Part shown: positions 36,675 through 44,162 of the stretch, one piece after another
Numbering within the stretch: position 1 is the first letter of the stretch
Layout: every line of letters begins with the position of its first letter
NCBI GenBank assembly: GCA_017550535.1
Contig: JAFZOS010000065.1
Location: 212,171-276,170, forward strand
Source: Lachnospiraceae bacterium
GTDB taxonomy: Bacteria > Bacillota > Clostridia > Lachnospirales > Lachnospiraceae
Length of the DNA: 64,000 bases
Direction: 5' to 3'
Notes under the pieces: generated by a model
What the model was told of the DNA's origin: nothing
What the model saw: the letters and a program-made list of their open reading frames with translations, nothing else
The model's database searches: none
Translations under genes and position numbers: made by a program

Positions 36675-37705
36675 CAGGCTTCATCCTGCTGCTGATCACC
36701 CGCGCCGGATCCCGGAAGGCCGTAATGCTCGCGCACCTTGTCTTCGATCTCCTTAAGAAGCTCAGGATTCTGCTCGAAATAGAGCTTGGTATTTTCGCGG
36801 CCCTGGCCTACCTTCTGCCCGTTATACGAATACCATGCGCCTGACTTGACGATCACATCAATATTGGCTGCTAGATCGATGATATCACCTACCATGGATA
36901 TTCCCTTGCCGAACATGATATCGAATTCAGCCTCCTTAAACGGAGGTGCGATCTTGTTTTTAACTACCTTTACACGTGTACGGTTACCGATCACCTCACC
37001 GCCCTGCTTAAGCGCCTCGATCCTGCGAACGTCAAGGCGTACCGATGAATAGAACTTAAGAGCGCGTCCGCCGGTCGTCGTTTCGGGATTTCCGAACATG
37101 ATACCGACCTTTTCACGAAGCTGATTGATGAAAACTACCGTACAGTTCGACTTCGATATAACTGCCGTCAGCTTACGAAGTGCCTGAGACATGAGTCGTG
37201 CCTGAAGGCCGACATGCGAATCACCCATATCGCCGTCGATCTCAGCCTTTGGAACCAGAGCAGCTACCGAGTCCACAACTATTATGTCAACCGCTCCAGA
37301 CCTTACCATCGTCTCGGTTATCTCAAGTGCCTGCTCGCCGTTATCCGGCTGTGAGATATAGAGGTTATCGATATCAACCCCGATGTTTTTCGCATATACG
37401 GGATCAAGTGCATGCTCGGCATCGATAAAGCCGGCAATTCCTCCGCGCTTCTGTACTTCGGCTATCATATGAAGGGTTACTGTCGTCTTACCCGATGACT
37501 CGGGACCGTATATCTCGATTATCCTTCCCTTGGGTATACCGCCGAGGCCAAGAGCTATATCAAGGCTTAATGAACCTGTGGGTATCGTTTCAACATTCAT
37601 ATGGTTGGATGTATCCCCGAGTTTCATTACGGAACCCTTGCCATATTCCTTTTCTATCTTCGATAATGCAACTTCCAATGCTTTAAGCTTTTCTTCTCTT
37701 TCCAT
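36674..37705 (-). CDS. recA: Recombinase RecA
   Basis: RecA forms ATP-dependent filaments on single-stranded DNA, drives strand exchange and triggers LexA cleavage. The 343-residue protein has Walker [10 protein letters not shown] (about 64-72), Walker [15 protein letters not shown] (about 138-151), loop L2 [20 protein letters not shown] and the acidic Gln-rich tail GDQQQDEA. The ATG follows AAAGGAG. Transcription starts from a promoter with LexA boxes about 100 bp upstream. Confidence 0.98.
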   Translation of the reverse strand: MEREEKLKALEVALSKIEKEYGKGSVMKLGDTSNHMNVETIPTGSLSLDIALGLGGIPKGRIIEIYGPESSGKTTVTLHMIAEVQKRGGIAGFIDAEHALDPVYAKNIGVDIDNLYISQPDNGEQALEITETMVRSGAVDIIVVDSVAALVPKAEIDGDMGDSHVGLQARLMSQALRKLTAVISKSNCTVVFINQLREKVGIMFGNPETTTGGRALKFYSSVRLDVRRIEALKQGGEVIGNRTRVKVVKNKIAPPFKEAEFDIMFGKGISMVGDIIDLAANIDVIVKSGAWYSYNGQKVGQGRENTKLYFEQNPELLKEIEDKVREHYGLPGSGAGDQQQDEA

Positions 37706-37772
37706 ATTGTTCTCCTTTACACTCCCGCTGATTCCCCTCAGGATATAATCTTATTAATCGAACAGATATTTT

Positions 37773-37784
37773 GAACATCTGTTC
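37773..37784. promoter_or_regulatory. LexA (Cheo-type) box downstream of the recA promoter
   Basis: GAACATCTGTTC, a perfect GAAC-N4-GTTC palindrome as bound by LexA/DinR of Gram-positive bacteria. It lies 13 bp downstream of the -10 element of recA. Confidence 0.85.
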
Positions 37785-37796
37785 GTTACAAATGAT

Positions 37797-37825
37797 AATA
37801 TAAAACATCCGTTCGGTTTTGTCAA
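37797..37825 (-). promoter_or_regulatory. Promoter of recA-recX
   Basis: Minus-strand TTGACA (37825-37820), 17-bp spacer, TATATT (37802-37797). The spacer is filled by a second LexA-like box. Confidence 0.8.
37803..37814. promoter_or_regulatory. Second LexA-like box inside the recA promoter spacer
   Basis: AAACATCCGTTC differs from GAAC-N4-GTTC by one base in the half-sites and occupies the spacer between -35 and -10. Confidence 0.65.
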
Positions 37826-37904
37826 GCGGGTTTTTGAAAATATTTATAAAATACCGGCTTTATCATATCTGCCGATCTTAACGTCATAAATTATGGGATT
37901 CGGA

Positions 37905-38753
37905 TCACGAGAAATTCTTCTCGCTGTAATACTCAAGAACGCACATCCTGAGAAGCGCAAGCGCCGCAGACGCAGCCTGGCGGCGTATAAGGGCCCTGTC
38001 ACCCTTGAAATTGTATTTGACGACCTTGGTCTTGCCGCAGACACTGCAGCCGATATAGACAAGACCCACCGGCTTATCCTCACTTCCGCCGTCCGGTCCG
38101 GCTATCCCGGTTGTTGACAGGGTTACGTTTGCCTTAGCGGCAGAAGCACAGCCCTTTACCATTTCCTTGGCCGTCTGTTCACTTACGGCACCGTACTTTA
38201 AAAGAGTGCTCTTCTTTACACCGAGCCTTGACCTCTTTGCTTTATTTGAATATGTCACGAAGCCTTCCTTGAACACCTCGGATGCTCCGGGAACATCGAT
38301 GATCCTTGATGCGACCATTCCGCCCGTGCATGATTCGCATGTGGAAAGGAAAAGCGAATTTGTACGCAGGAGCTCGACAACGGCCTGCTCAAGGGTAGTT
38401 TCCATGTCAGTTGAATATATATTAAGACCGAACCGGTTCTTTATCTCCTTTACCATGGGTTTTCCGGCCTTTTTGGCAGAACTGCCCTCCTCAGGCATTG
38501 CCTCAAGAGTAATATGTACCTCACCCGGAACGGTATTTATGCTGAGCTTTGGATTTACGGAATCCGCAATATCCTTCAAGCGTTCCCTTACCTCATCCTC
38601 GCTCATGCCGCATATCTTAAAATACTTTACAAACGATCCGTTATCATCCGCAGCGGCAGAATCAGGATCATCCGCGCTCAAATCGGCTGTTTGCTGTTCT
38701 GTCTCCACGGTAAGCTTTATTGATTCTTCCTTTTTATCCTTATTCTTAGACAT
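37905..38753 (-). CDS. CinA family protein, C-terminal nicotinamide-nucleotide amidase type, lacking the MoaB-like domain
   Basis: A 282-residue protein. Residues about 120-275 form the CinA C-terminal domain (amidohydrolase acting on nicotinamide mononucleotide in PncC): FLSTCESCTGGMVASRIIDV, then SNKAKRSRLGV and STTGIAGPDGGSEDKPVGLVYIG. Residues about 42-105 look like the KH-like linker of full CinA (FKICGMSEDEVRERLKDI). The N-terminal molybdopterin-binding-like domain of full CinA (about 410 residues) is missing and replaced by an acidic 40-residue stretch. It lies between pgsA and recA, the usual cinA place. Confidence 0.85.
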   Translation of the reverse strand: MSKNKDKKEESIKLTVETEQQTADLSADDPDSAAADDNGSFVKYFKICGMSEDEVRERLKDIADSVNPKLSINTVPGEVHITLEAMPEEGSSAKKAGKPMVKEIKNRFGLNIYSTDMETTLEQAVVELLRTNSLFLSTCESCTGGMVASRIIDVPGASEVFKEGFVTYSNKAKRSRLGVKKSTLLKYGAVSEQTAKEMVKGCASAAKANVTLSTTGIAGPDGGSEDKPVGLVYIGCSVCGKTKVVKYNFKGDRALIRRQAASAALALLRMCVLEYYSEKNFS

Positions 38754-38779
38754 CTAAACACCTTCCGTTCCAATAAACT

Positions 38780-39331
38780 TCAGTTCCTGTCCTGTTCAGA
38801 GCTCATTACTTTCCTGTTCTTATATATATAATCGATAAGCGATAAAATTGTCAGCACCAGAGCCACCGCGATCACGATACCGGTGACCAGCGCATAGATA
38901 TCGTTCTTTATATCGGCGATCAGGAGTATGATCATGGCCATCTGGAAAACCGTCTTAAACTTGCCCAGATAGCTCGCCGCTATAACCACTCCGTTGTCGG
39001 AGGCTATAAGCCTGAAGCCGCTTATTATAAATTCCCTGCTTATGATCACTATGACCATCCATGCTGCCAGCTTTCCGGCCGCCACAAGGCATATAAGAGC
39101 CGAGCAGACCAAAAGCTTGTCAGCGAGAGGATCCATGAACTTTCCGAAATTTGTCACAAGGTTGTACTTCCTTGCTATCTTTCCGTCCAGCATATCCGTA
39201 AGGCTTGCCAGGACAAATATCGCAAGCGCGATCCACTTGCCATAGCCGGCAGGAATGTCTTTCATCATGAAAAATACAAAGAACGGGATCATAAGAACCC
39301 TTAATACCGTCAGCCTGTTAGGCAGGTTCAT
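38780..39331 (-). CDS. pgsA: CDP-diacylglycerol--glycerol-3-phosphate 3-phosphatidyltransferase
   Basis: PgsA makes phosphatidylglycerophosphate at the membrane. The 183-residue protein has several membrane helices and the CDP-alcohol phosphotransferase signature D-G-x2-A-R-x8-G-x3-D-x3-D, seen as DGKIARKYNLVTNFGKFMDP at about residues 48-67, continuing into LADK. The start overlaps the end of rimO by 14 bp. Confidence 0.93.
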   Translation of the reverse strand: MNLPNRLTVLRVLMIPFFVFFMMKDIPAGYGKWIALAIFVLASLTDMLDGKIARKYNLVTNFGKFMDPLADKLLVCSALICLVAAGKLAAWMVIVIISREFIISGFRLIASDNGVVIAASYLGKFKTVFQMAMIILLIADIKNDIYALVTGIVIAVALVLTILSLIDYIYKNRKVMSSEQDRN

Positions 39332-40658
39332 CGCTTACTTCTCCAATCAGATCATATTCGTCGGCTCCCGTGATATTAACCCTTACAATATCACCGCTCA
39401 AAAGCTCCCTGTCCGACTTTACAAATACCATTCCGTCAACATCGGGCGCATCCATGTAAGTACGCCCGGCATAAACATCCTCATCTACAAGCCGGCCCTC
39501 TATCAGAACATCAAGTGTCCTGCCGGTCATCTTTTCCGCATTTTCGTAGGCTATCTCCTGCTGCAGTTCCATGATCTCATCACGCCTGGATCGTTTGAGT
39601 TCATCATCGACCTGACCGTCCATTTCAGCTGCCGGAGTTCCTTCTTCCGGTGAATACTCAAACACTCCCAGCCTTTCGAAGCCCGTTTCCCTTACGAACT
39701 CCTTAAGGACATCGTGATCGGCTGCGGTTTCGCCGGGAAAACCGGTTATCAGCGTTGTCCGGATGACCATATCCGGGATCTCCCGCCTCAGTTTCCCGAT
39801 AATATCCCTTATCGCTTTCCTGTCAGTGCGCCGGCCCATCCGCCTTAAAACATCATCCGAAGCATGCTGTATCGGCATATCGAGATAATGACACACTTTG
39901 GGTTCATCCTTTATTACCGTAATCAGTTCATCTGTTATTTCCTCGGGATAACAATAAAGAAGCCTTATCCATTCAAGGCCGTCAATGCGGCATAATTCCC
40001 TGATAAGTGCGGGCAGCTGCTTTTTTCCGTACAGGTCAACACCGTAAAGGGTGGTCTCCTGTGCCACAAGAATCAGCTCCTTCACGCCCTTTGAAGCCAT
40101 AATGCGAGCTTCGTCAACAAGTTCATCCTGCGGAACCGAACGATAGTGCCCCCTTAATCCGGGGATGATACAATATGTGCAGTGTTTATCGCAGCCTTCT
40201 GCGATCTTAAGATATGAATAGTATCCGCCGGTAGTTATGATCCTCCCCTTTACAGGTGCTACCGAGCGGTCAATGCTCTTAAGTTCCCTTACATATTCAC
40301 CCGAAAGGACCCTTTCAAGCACATCGGCTATCGCATCATAGGCAGTGGTCCCGATCACCGCATCAACCTCTGGGATCTCACTGCGTATTTCATCGGCATA
40401 GCGCTGGGCCAGGCATCCGGTAACTATAAGTGCCCTGCACTTATGATCCGGATCGGTACGGAACCCGCCCATTTCCAGGATCGTATTGATGCTTTCCTCC
40501 TTGGCATCACCTATAAAGCAACAGGAATTCACGACGATCACATCCGCATCCGCGGCATCATCCGTAAATCCATATCCTTTTTCCCTTAGAATCCCAAGCA
40601 TGCACTCGGAATCCACGAGATTCTTGTCACAGCCAAGCGAAACAAACAATACGTTCAT
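39318..40658 (-). CDS. rimO: Ribosomal protein uS12 methylthiotransferase RimO
   Basis: RimO adds a methylthio group to an aspartate of ribosomal protein S12. The 446-residue protein has the UPF0004 domain first (VSLGCDKNLVDSE, with Cys at about 9, 45 and 81 as second cluster ligands). The radical SAM domain has CDKHCTYC at about 155-162, and a TRAM domain forms the last 65 residues. The alternative MiaB is less likely because of the N-terminal LGCDKNLVDSE and the place next to pgsA. Confidence 0.93.
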   Translation of the reverse strand: MNVLFVSLGCDKNLVDSECMLGILREKGYGFTDDAADADVIVVNSCCFIGDAKEESINTILEMGGFRTDPDHKCRALIVTGCLAQRYADEIRSEIPEVDAVIGTTAYDAIADVLERVLSGEYVRELKSIDRSVAPVKGRIITTGGYYSYLKIAEGCDKHCTYCIIPGLRGHYRSVPQDELVDEARIMASKGVKELILVAQETTLYGVDLYGKKQLPALIRELCRIDGLEWIRLLYCYPEEITDELITVIKDEPKVCHYLDMPIQHASDDVLRRMGRRTDRKAIRDIIGKLRREIPDMVIRTTLITGFPGETAADHDVLKEFVRETGFERLGVFEYSPEEGTPAAEMDGQVDDELKRSRRDEIMELQQEIAYENAEKMTGRTLDVLIEGRLVDEDVYAGRTYMDAPDVDGMVFVKSDRELLSGDIVRVNITGADEYDLIGEVSDEPA

Positions 40659-40665
40659 ATAAGGC

Positions 40666-40896
40666 TTATTCTCCGACGATCTTGACTACTCCCGAATTCA
40701 GCTCCTCGATCGCAACCGAGAGCGGTTTCTTGTCAGCTGCACCTTCAATTGGGGTCGGAGCATCATTTATAAGCTGCCTTGCCCGTTTGCTTGTAGCCAT
40801 GACTATCGAATAGCGGCTGTTTACTACGGGCTGCTCGCCCTCTTCAACCTCGCTGTTTACCACCTTCATAAGATCACTGTATGACGGATGTAACAT
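40666..40896 (-). CDS. rpoZ: RNA polymerase omega subunit
   Basis: A 76-residue protein with MLHPSYSDLMKVVNS, the core NSRYSIVMATSKRARQL, and KPLSVAIEELNSGVVKI at the end, all typical of omega. It helps assemble RNA polymerase. It lies 11 bp after gmk, the common gmk-rpoZ arrangement. Confidence 0.93.
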   Translation of the reverse strand: MLHPSYSDLMKVVNSEVEEGEQPVVNSRYSIVMATSKRARQLINDAPTPIEGAADKKPLSVAIEELNSGVVKIVGE

Positions 40897-40907
40897 AGTA
40901 AAACCTC

Positions 40908-41540
40908 CTAATCCTTATCCTTTAAAAATTCCTTAAATCCTATCTTAACTTCCTCTATCCGGCCGCGATTACGTATCGTAGCCATCCTTGAACACATTAT
41001 CGTGTTATGAACATCTTCAACGCACTTGTCAAGCTCGTCGTTTATTATAAGGAAATCATATTCATCTATGACTTCGGCCTCCTTGGCACCCTGCCTCATG
41101 CGTTTTAATATCACTTCCTCAGTTTCGGTACCGCGTTTCTTAAGCCTGTTGTAAACTTCCTGAACCGAAGGCGGCATAACGAACATAAGCAGGGCATCCG
41201 GTCTTTTACGCTTGATCTGAAGAGCCCCCTGCTGTTCGATCTCAAGGATCACATCCTTACCTTCGGCAAGCTTCTCATCAACATAGCTGCATGGGGTACC
41301 GTAATAATTTCCCACATATTCGGCGTATTCAAGGAGTCCGCCGGAATCGATCATCTTTTCAAATTCGTCGTGCGTCACAAAATAGTAATCACGTCCGTGT
41401 TCCTCACCCGGCCGCGGCGCCCTTGTTGTGGCCGATACCGACAGAGCATAATTATCGTATCTTTTAAGCAGTTCCTTTACGATAGTCCCCTTGCCCGAAC
41501 CGGCAAAACCGGAAATTATGAATAGTATTCCTTTTTCCAT
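40908..41540 (-). CDS. gmk: Guanylate kinase
   Basis: Gmk converts GMP to GDP. The 210-residue protein begins MEKGILFIISGFAGSGKGT with the P-loop at 11-19, followed by SATTRAPRPGEEHGRDYYFV (GMP-binding region) and DVILEIEQQGALQIKRKRPD. The length is that of the family. It is part of the yicC-gmk-rpoZ-rimO-pgsA-cinA run. Confidence 0.96.
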   Translation of the reverse strand: MEKGILFIISGFAGSGKGTIVKELLKRYDNYALSVSATTRAPRPGEEHGRDYYFVTHDEFEKMIDSGGLLEYAEYVGNYYGTPCSYVDEKLAEGKDVILEIEQQGALQIKRKRPDALLMFVMPPSVQEVYNRLKKRGTETEEVILKRMRQGAKEAEVIDEYDFLIINDELDKCVEDVHNTIMCSRMATIRNRGRIEEVKIGFKEFLKDKD

Positions 41541-41550
41541 ACATCATTTC

Positions 41551-42429
41551 CTATTCGATATTCTGAATCTGTTCACGAACCTTCTCAATATCGGTTTTAA
41601 GATCTATGGCCACATTCGACGTGGAAAGATCAGTCGATTTGGACAGGATCGTATTTGCCTCACGATTCATTTCCTGTGCGATAAAGTCAAGCTTTCGTCC
41701 GACACTGCCGCCGGCATTCAATGTATCGACAGTTCCCTTTATATGACTGCGCAGCCTTACAAGCTCCTCATCCACACAGGACCTGTCGGCATACAGTGTT
41801 ACCTCGGTAAGGATCCTGCTCTCGTCTATCGCCGCGTCACCGAGCATGTCCTTTACCTTATCGGTTATCTTCTGCCGGTATTCCTCAATTATCGCAGGGG
41901 CACGCTTTTCAATATCCTCAACATAAACAAGCATGCCGTTTAACTTTCCTATAAGATCAGCCTTAAGATTATCGCCTTCCTCCATCCGCGACTTTACAAA
42001 TGCATCACATGCCGAGCGGATGACCTTCTCCATATCCTTCCAAAGCTCTTCCTCGTCAACATCCATCTCTTCAAGGGAGAATACTTCCGGGTATCTTGAT
42101 AGTACGGAAATGCGGACATCATTTTCAAGTCCGAAATCATTTCCCATCTCATTCAGATATTTAAGATATGACCTTGCAATATCCTTATTGTATTTCAGGC
42201 TGTAATTTTCTTCGGCGTAATCCTCATATGTTATATACAGATCGACCTTTCCCCTCTGCATATACTCCTTAAGAAGGTTCCTTATCGAACTTTCAAAAAA
42301 GCCAAGCTTCTTTGGCATCTTGATATTTACATCCAGATATCTGTGATTGACCGACTTGATCTCAACTGTGATCTTACGCTTCTCGTCGCTGTATTCCGCG
42401 CGTCCGAAGCCTGTCATGCTTTTTATCAA
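41551..42429 (-). CDS. yicC: YicC family endoribonuclease-like protein, TTG start
   Basis: A 292-residue protein of the YicC family (YloC in Bacillus), described as an endoribonuclease family. The N-terminus MIKSMTGFGRAEY is recovered only if the TTG at 42429 is the start, 7 bases after GAGGAG; the next ATG would cut the conserved first residues. The family end GSVGRKLDFIAQEMNREANT is intact. It is the first gene of the gmk operon. Confidence 0.9.
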   Translation of the reverse strand: MIKSMTGFGRAEYSDEKRKITVEIKSVNHRYLDVNIKMPKKLGFFESSIRNLLKEYMQRGKVDLYITYEDYAEENYSLKYNKDIARSYLKYLNEMGNDFGLENDVRISVLSRYPEVFSLEEMDVDEEELWKDMEKVIRSACDAFVKSRMEEGDNLKADLIGKLNGMLVYVEDIEKRAPAIIEEYRQKITDKVKDMLGDAAIDESRILTEVTLYADRSCVDEELVRLRSHIKGTVDTLNAGGSVGRKLDFIAQEMNREANTILSKSTDLSTSNVAIDLKTDIEKVREQIQNIE

Positions 42430-42506
42430 TGTGTTTCTCCTCGAAAACAAACCGAAACGATACTTTTAAGATACGTTTTAAAACGGATATTCACGCACCA
42501 TAAAAC

Positions 42507-42535
42507 ATTATATTCTAAGGACTTTTAAGCGTCAA
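42507..42535 (-). promoter_or_regulatory. Promoter of the yicC-gmk-rpoZ operon
   Basis: Minus-strand TTGACG (42535-42530), 17-bp spacer, TATAAT (42512-42507), with a leader of about 70 bases before the yicC start. Confidence 0.8.
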
Positions 42536-42566
42536 GTAAAAAACCTCATTAAGTGCCTGCCGCGGA

Positions 42567-42650
42567 AACATCTGCTGTACTAAGCTCGATAATACCTCGC
42601 TAAGTACACAGATGTGGTGCGCACTAGGTTCGACAATACCTCACCAAGTG
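42567..42650. repeat. Two structured 31-bp palindromic intergenic repeats
   Basis: R1 (42576-42606) and R2 (42620-42650) share the core TCGAxAATACCTC and are each an imperfect hairpin. R1 arms are GTACTaAGC and GCTaAGTAC; R2 arms are GCACTaGGT and ACCaAGTGC. The paired differences between R1 and R2 are compensatory and the unpaired A/A stays. R1 is extended by ACATCTG (42567-42573) and CAGATGT (42608-42614). A half copy (CCTCATTAAGTGC) lies at 42543-42555 beside the yicC promoter. Confidence 0.7.
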
Positions 42651-42653
42651 CTT

Positions 42654-42687
42654 CACACAAAAACAGGGAAGCATTTCTGCTTCCCTG
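42654..42687 (-). terminator. Intrinsic terminator of the 29-residue-repeat protein gene
   Basis: On the minus strand CAGGGAAGCA (42687-42678) pairs with TGCTTCCCTG (42673-42664) around GAAA, followed by TTTTTGTGTG. It lies 50 bp past the stop codon. Confidence 0.85.
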
Positions 42688-42736
42688 AATATTTCATCTT
42701 ATTTTGGAGAATTTCGGAAAAAGTTTTCAATTTAGT

Positions 42737-43945
42737 TTAATTTAGTAATCCATTCTTTGCATGTATCGAGTGTAGATAAGCAAGTCCTTTTATTCCACCG
42801 TCCAGTGCCTGTGCTTTAATGAACTGCTGCCCGCCTACCGTCGAAGCATTGATGCCGTTTAAGTAAGCCAGGCCTGCGGCACCTGCGGCGGCTGCCTGTG
42901 CGTTCCTCGCATTCCATGCTGCTACCGTCGCAGCATTGATATTGTTAAGATATGCGAGGCCTGCCTGTCCGCTTGCGATGGCCTGGGCATCCCTTGCTGT
43001 CCATGCTGCCACCGTTTTAGCATTTATATTGTTAAGGTATGCAAGTCCTGCAGCACCTGCTGCTGCAGCCTGAGCATCCCTTGCTGTCCATGCTGCTACA
43101 GTCTTGGCATTGATGCTGTTAAGGTATGCAAGTCCAGCTGCACCGCCGGCTGCTGCCTGAGCATCCCTTGCTGTCCATGCCTTAACTGTTGACTCATTAA
43201 TGCTGTTAAGCCATGCAAATTCCTTTGCAAGACTTGCAGCTGTAGGAGCAACAAGTGAAGGATTTACAGACTGAAGATATGCAAGCTCCCTCTCGGCTGA
43301 GCTTACGATCTGAGCATCCCTTGCTGCTGCTGCCTTTGCTGTTGAAGCATTTATTGACTGAAGGTATGCAGTGCCCTTTACGAGTCCGTCAAGTGCCTGT
43401 GCATCCCTTGCTGCTGCTGCCTTTGCTGTTGCTTCATTTATTGACTGAAGGTATGCCTGACCCTTTAAAAGTCCGTCAAGTGCCTGTGCATCCCTTGCTG
43501 CTGCTGCTTTTGCTGTTGCTTCGTTAATTGACTGAAGATATGCCTGGCCCTTTACAAGTCCGTCAAGTGCCTGTGCATCCCTTGCTGCTGCTGCTTTTGC
43601 TGTTGCTTCATCTATTGACTGGAGATATGCCTGACCCTTTAAAAGTCCGTCAAGCGCCTGTGCATCCCTTGCTGCCGCTGCTGCTGCTGTCTGAGCATAA
43701 ATCTGATCAAGATATGCCTGACCCTTTGCGATCTCTGCTGCTGCTGCCGCATCCTGAGCTGCTGCTGCCGCTTCGGTGCTTGCCTTTATCTGCTGAAGAT
43801 AAGCAAGGCCCTTTGCATAATCGGCCATTCCGTCCGAAATTGCATCCGCCTTAACGGGAACCACAAAAACCAAACCTGCGAGCGCTATCGCGCCGATACC
43901 TGTCATAACCTTACCTAACTTCTTCATAATCTCCATTTTCTTCAT
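42737..43945 (-). CDS. Secreted alanine-rich protein of 29-residue repeats
   Basis: A 402-residue exported protein with a signal peptide at residues 1 to about 33 (hydrophobic core TGIGAIALAGLVFVVPV, then KADA). After a short lead the whole mature protein is a tandem array: eleven units of 29 residues and one of 22, with consensus A-x-AAxARDAQAxxxxxxGxAYLxxINAxT. No anchor, LPXTG or enzyme motif is seen. The pattern suggests helical repeats, possibly a filamentous or surface-layer-associated protein. I do not recognise the family. The ATG at 43945 follows AAGGAG; an ATG six codons earlier has none. It is monocistronic between its own promoter and terminator. Confidence 0.75.
   Translation of the reverse strand: MKKMEIMKKLGKVMTGIGAIALAGLVFVVPVKADAISDGMADYAKGLAYLQQIKASTEAAAAAQDAAAAAEIAKGQAYLDQIYAQTAAAAAARDAQALDGLLKGQAYLQSIDEATAKAAAARDAQALDGLVKGQAYLQSINEATAKAAAARDAQALDGLLKGQAYLQSINEATAKAAAARDAQALDGLVKGTAYLQSINASTAKAAAARDAQIVSSAERELAYLQSVNPSLVAPTAASLAKEFAWLNSINESTVKAWTARDAQAAAGGAAGLAYLNSINAKTVAAWTARDAQAAAAGAAGLAYLNNINAKTVAAWTARDAQAIASGQAGLAYLNNINAATVAAWNARNAQAAAAGAAGLAYLNGINASTVGGQQFIKAQALDGGIKGLAYLHSIHAKNGLLN
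42752..43774 (-). repeat. Tandem 87-bp coding repeats
   Basis: Twelve in-frame units encode the 29-residue repeats (one unit shortened to 22 residues, VAPTAASLAKEFAWLNSINE region). Two subtypes are visible: an AKAAAARDAQALDGL type nearer the N-terminus and a VAAWTARDAQAAAAG type nearer the C-terminus. Confidence 0.9.
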
Positions 43946-44025
43946 TTCCGTTTCTCCTTCCAAAATAAGAAATAATTAAATTTTTGTTTGCATAACATTG
44001 CGCAGAAACGCAAGCTACATCGTAT

Positions 44026-44054
44026 AGTATAACCCCTGTAAAGTATTATGTAAA
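44026..44054 (-). promoter_or_regulatory. Promoter of the 29-residue-repeat protein gene
   Basis: Minus-strand TTTACA (44054-44049), 17-bp spacer, TATACT (44031-44026), giving a leader of about 75 bases. Confidence 0.6.
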
Positions 44055-44100
44055 GTAAATTTTTTGAATTTATCATATTTTTCGTAAACAATCTGAAAAT

Positions 44101-44129
44101 TTGACAGTGGGACGGTATGGTCTTATCAT
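44101..44129 (+). promoter_or_regulatory. Promoter of rqcH
   Basis: TTGACA (44101-44106), 17-bp spacer, TATCAT (44124-44129), about 34 bp before the rqcH start. Confidence 0.7.
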
Positions 44130-44162
44130 GTAAAAAAAACAGCATTTTACGGGGATTCTGAT

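Noticed and set aside
42752..43774. Regular 87-bp repeats looking like a CRISPR or satellite array
   Set aside because: Units are contiguous, in frame and encode a conserved 29-residue protein repeat behind a signal peptide.
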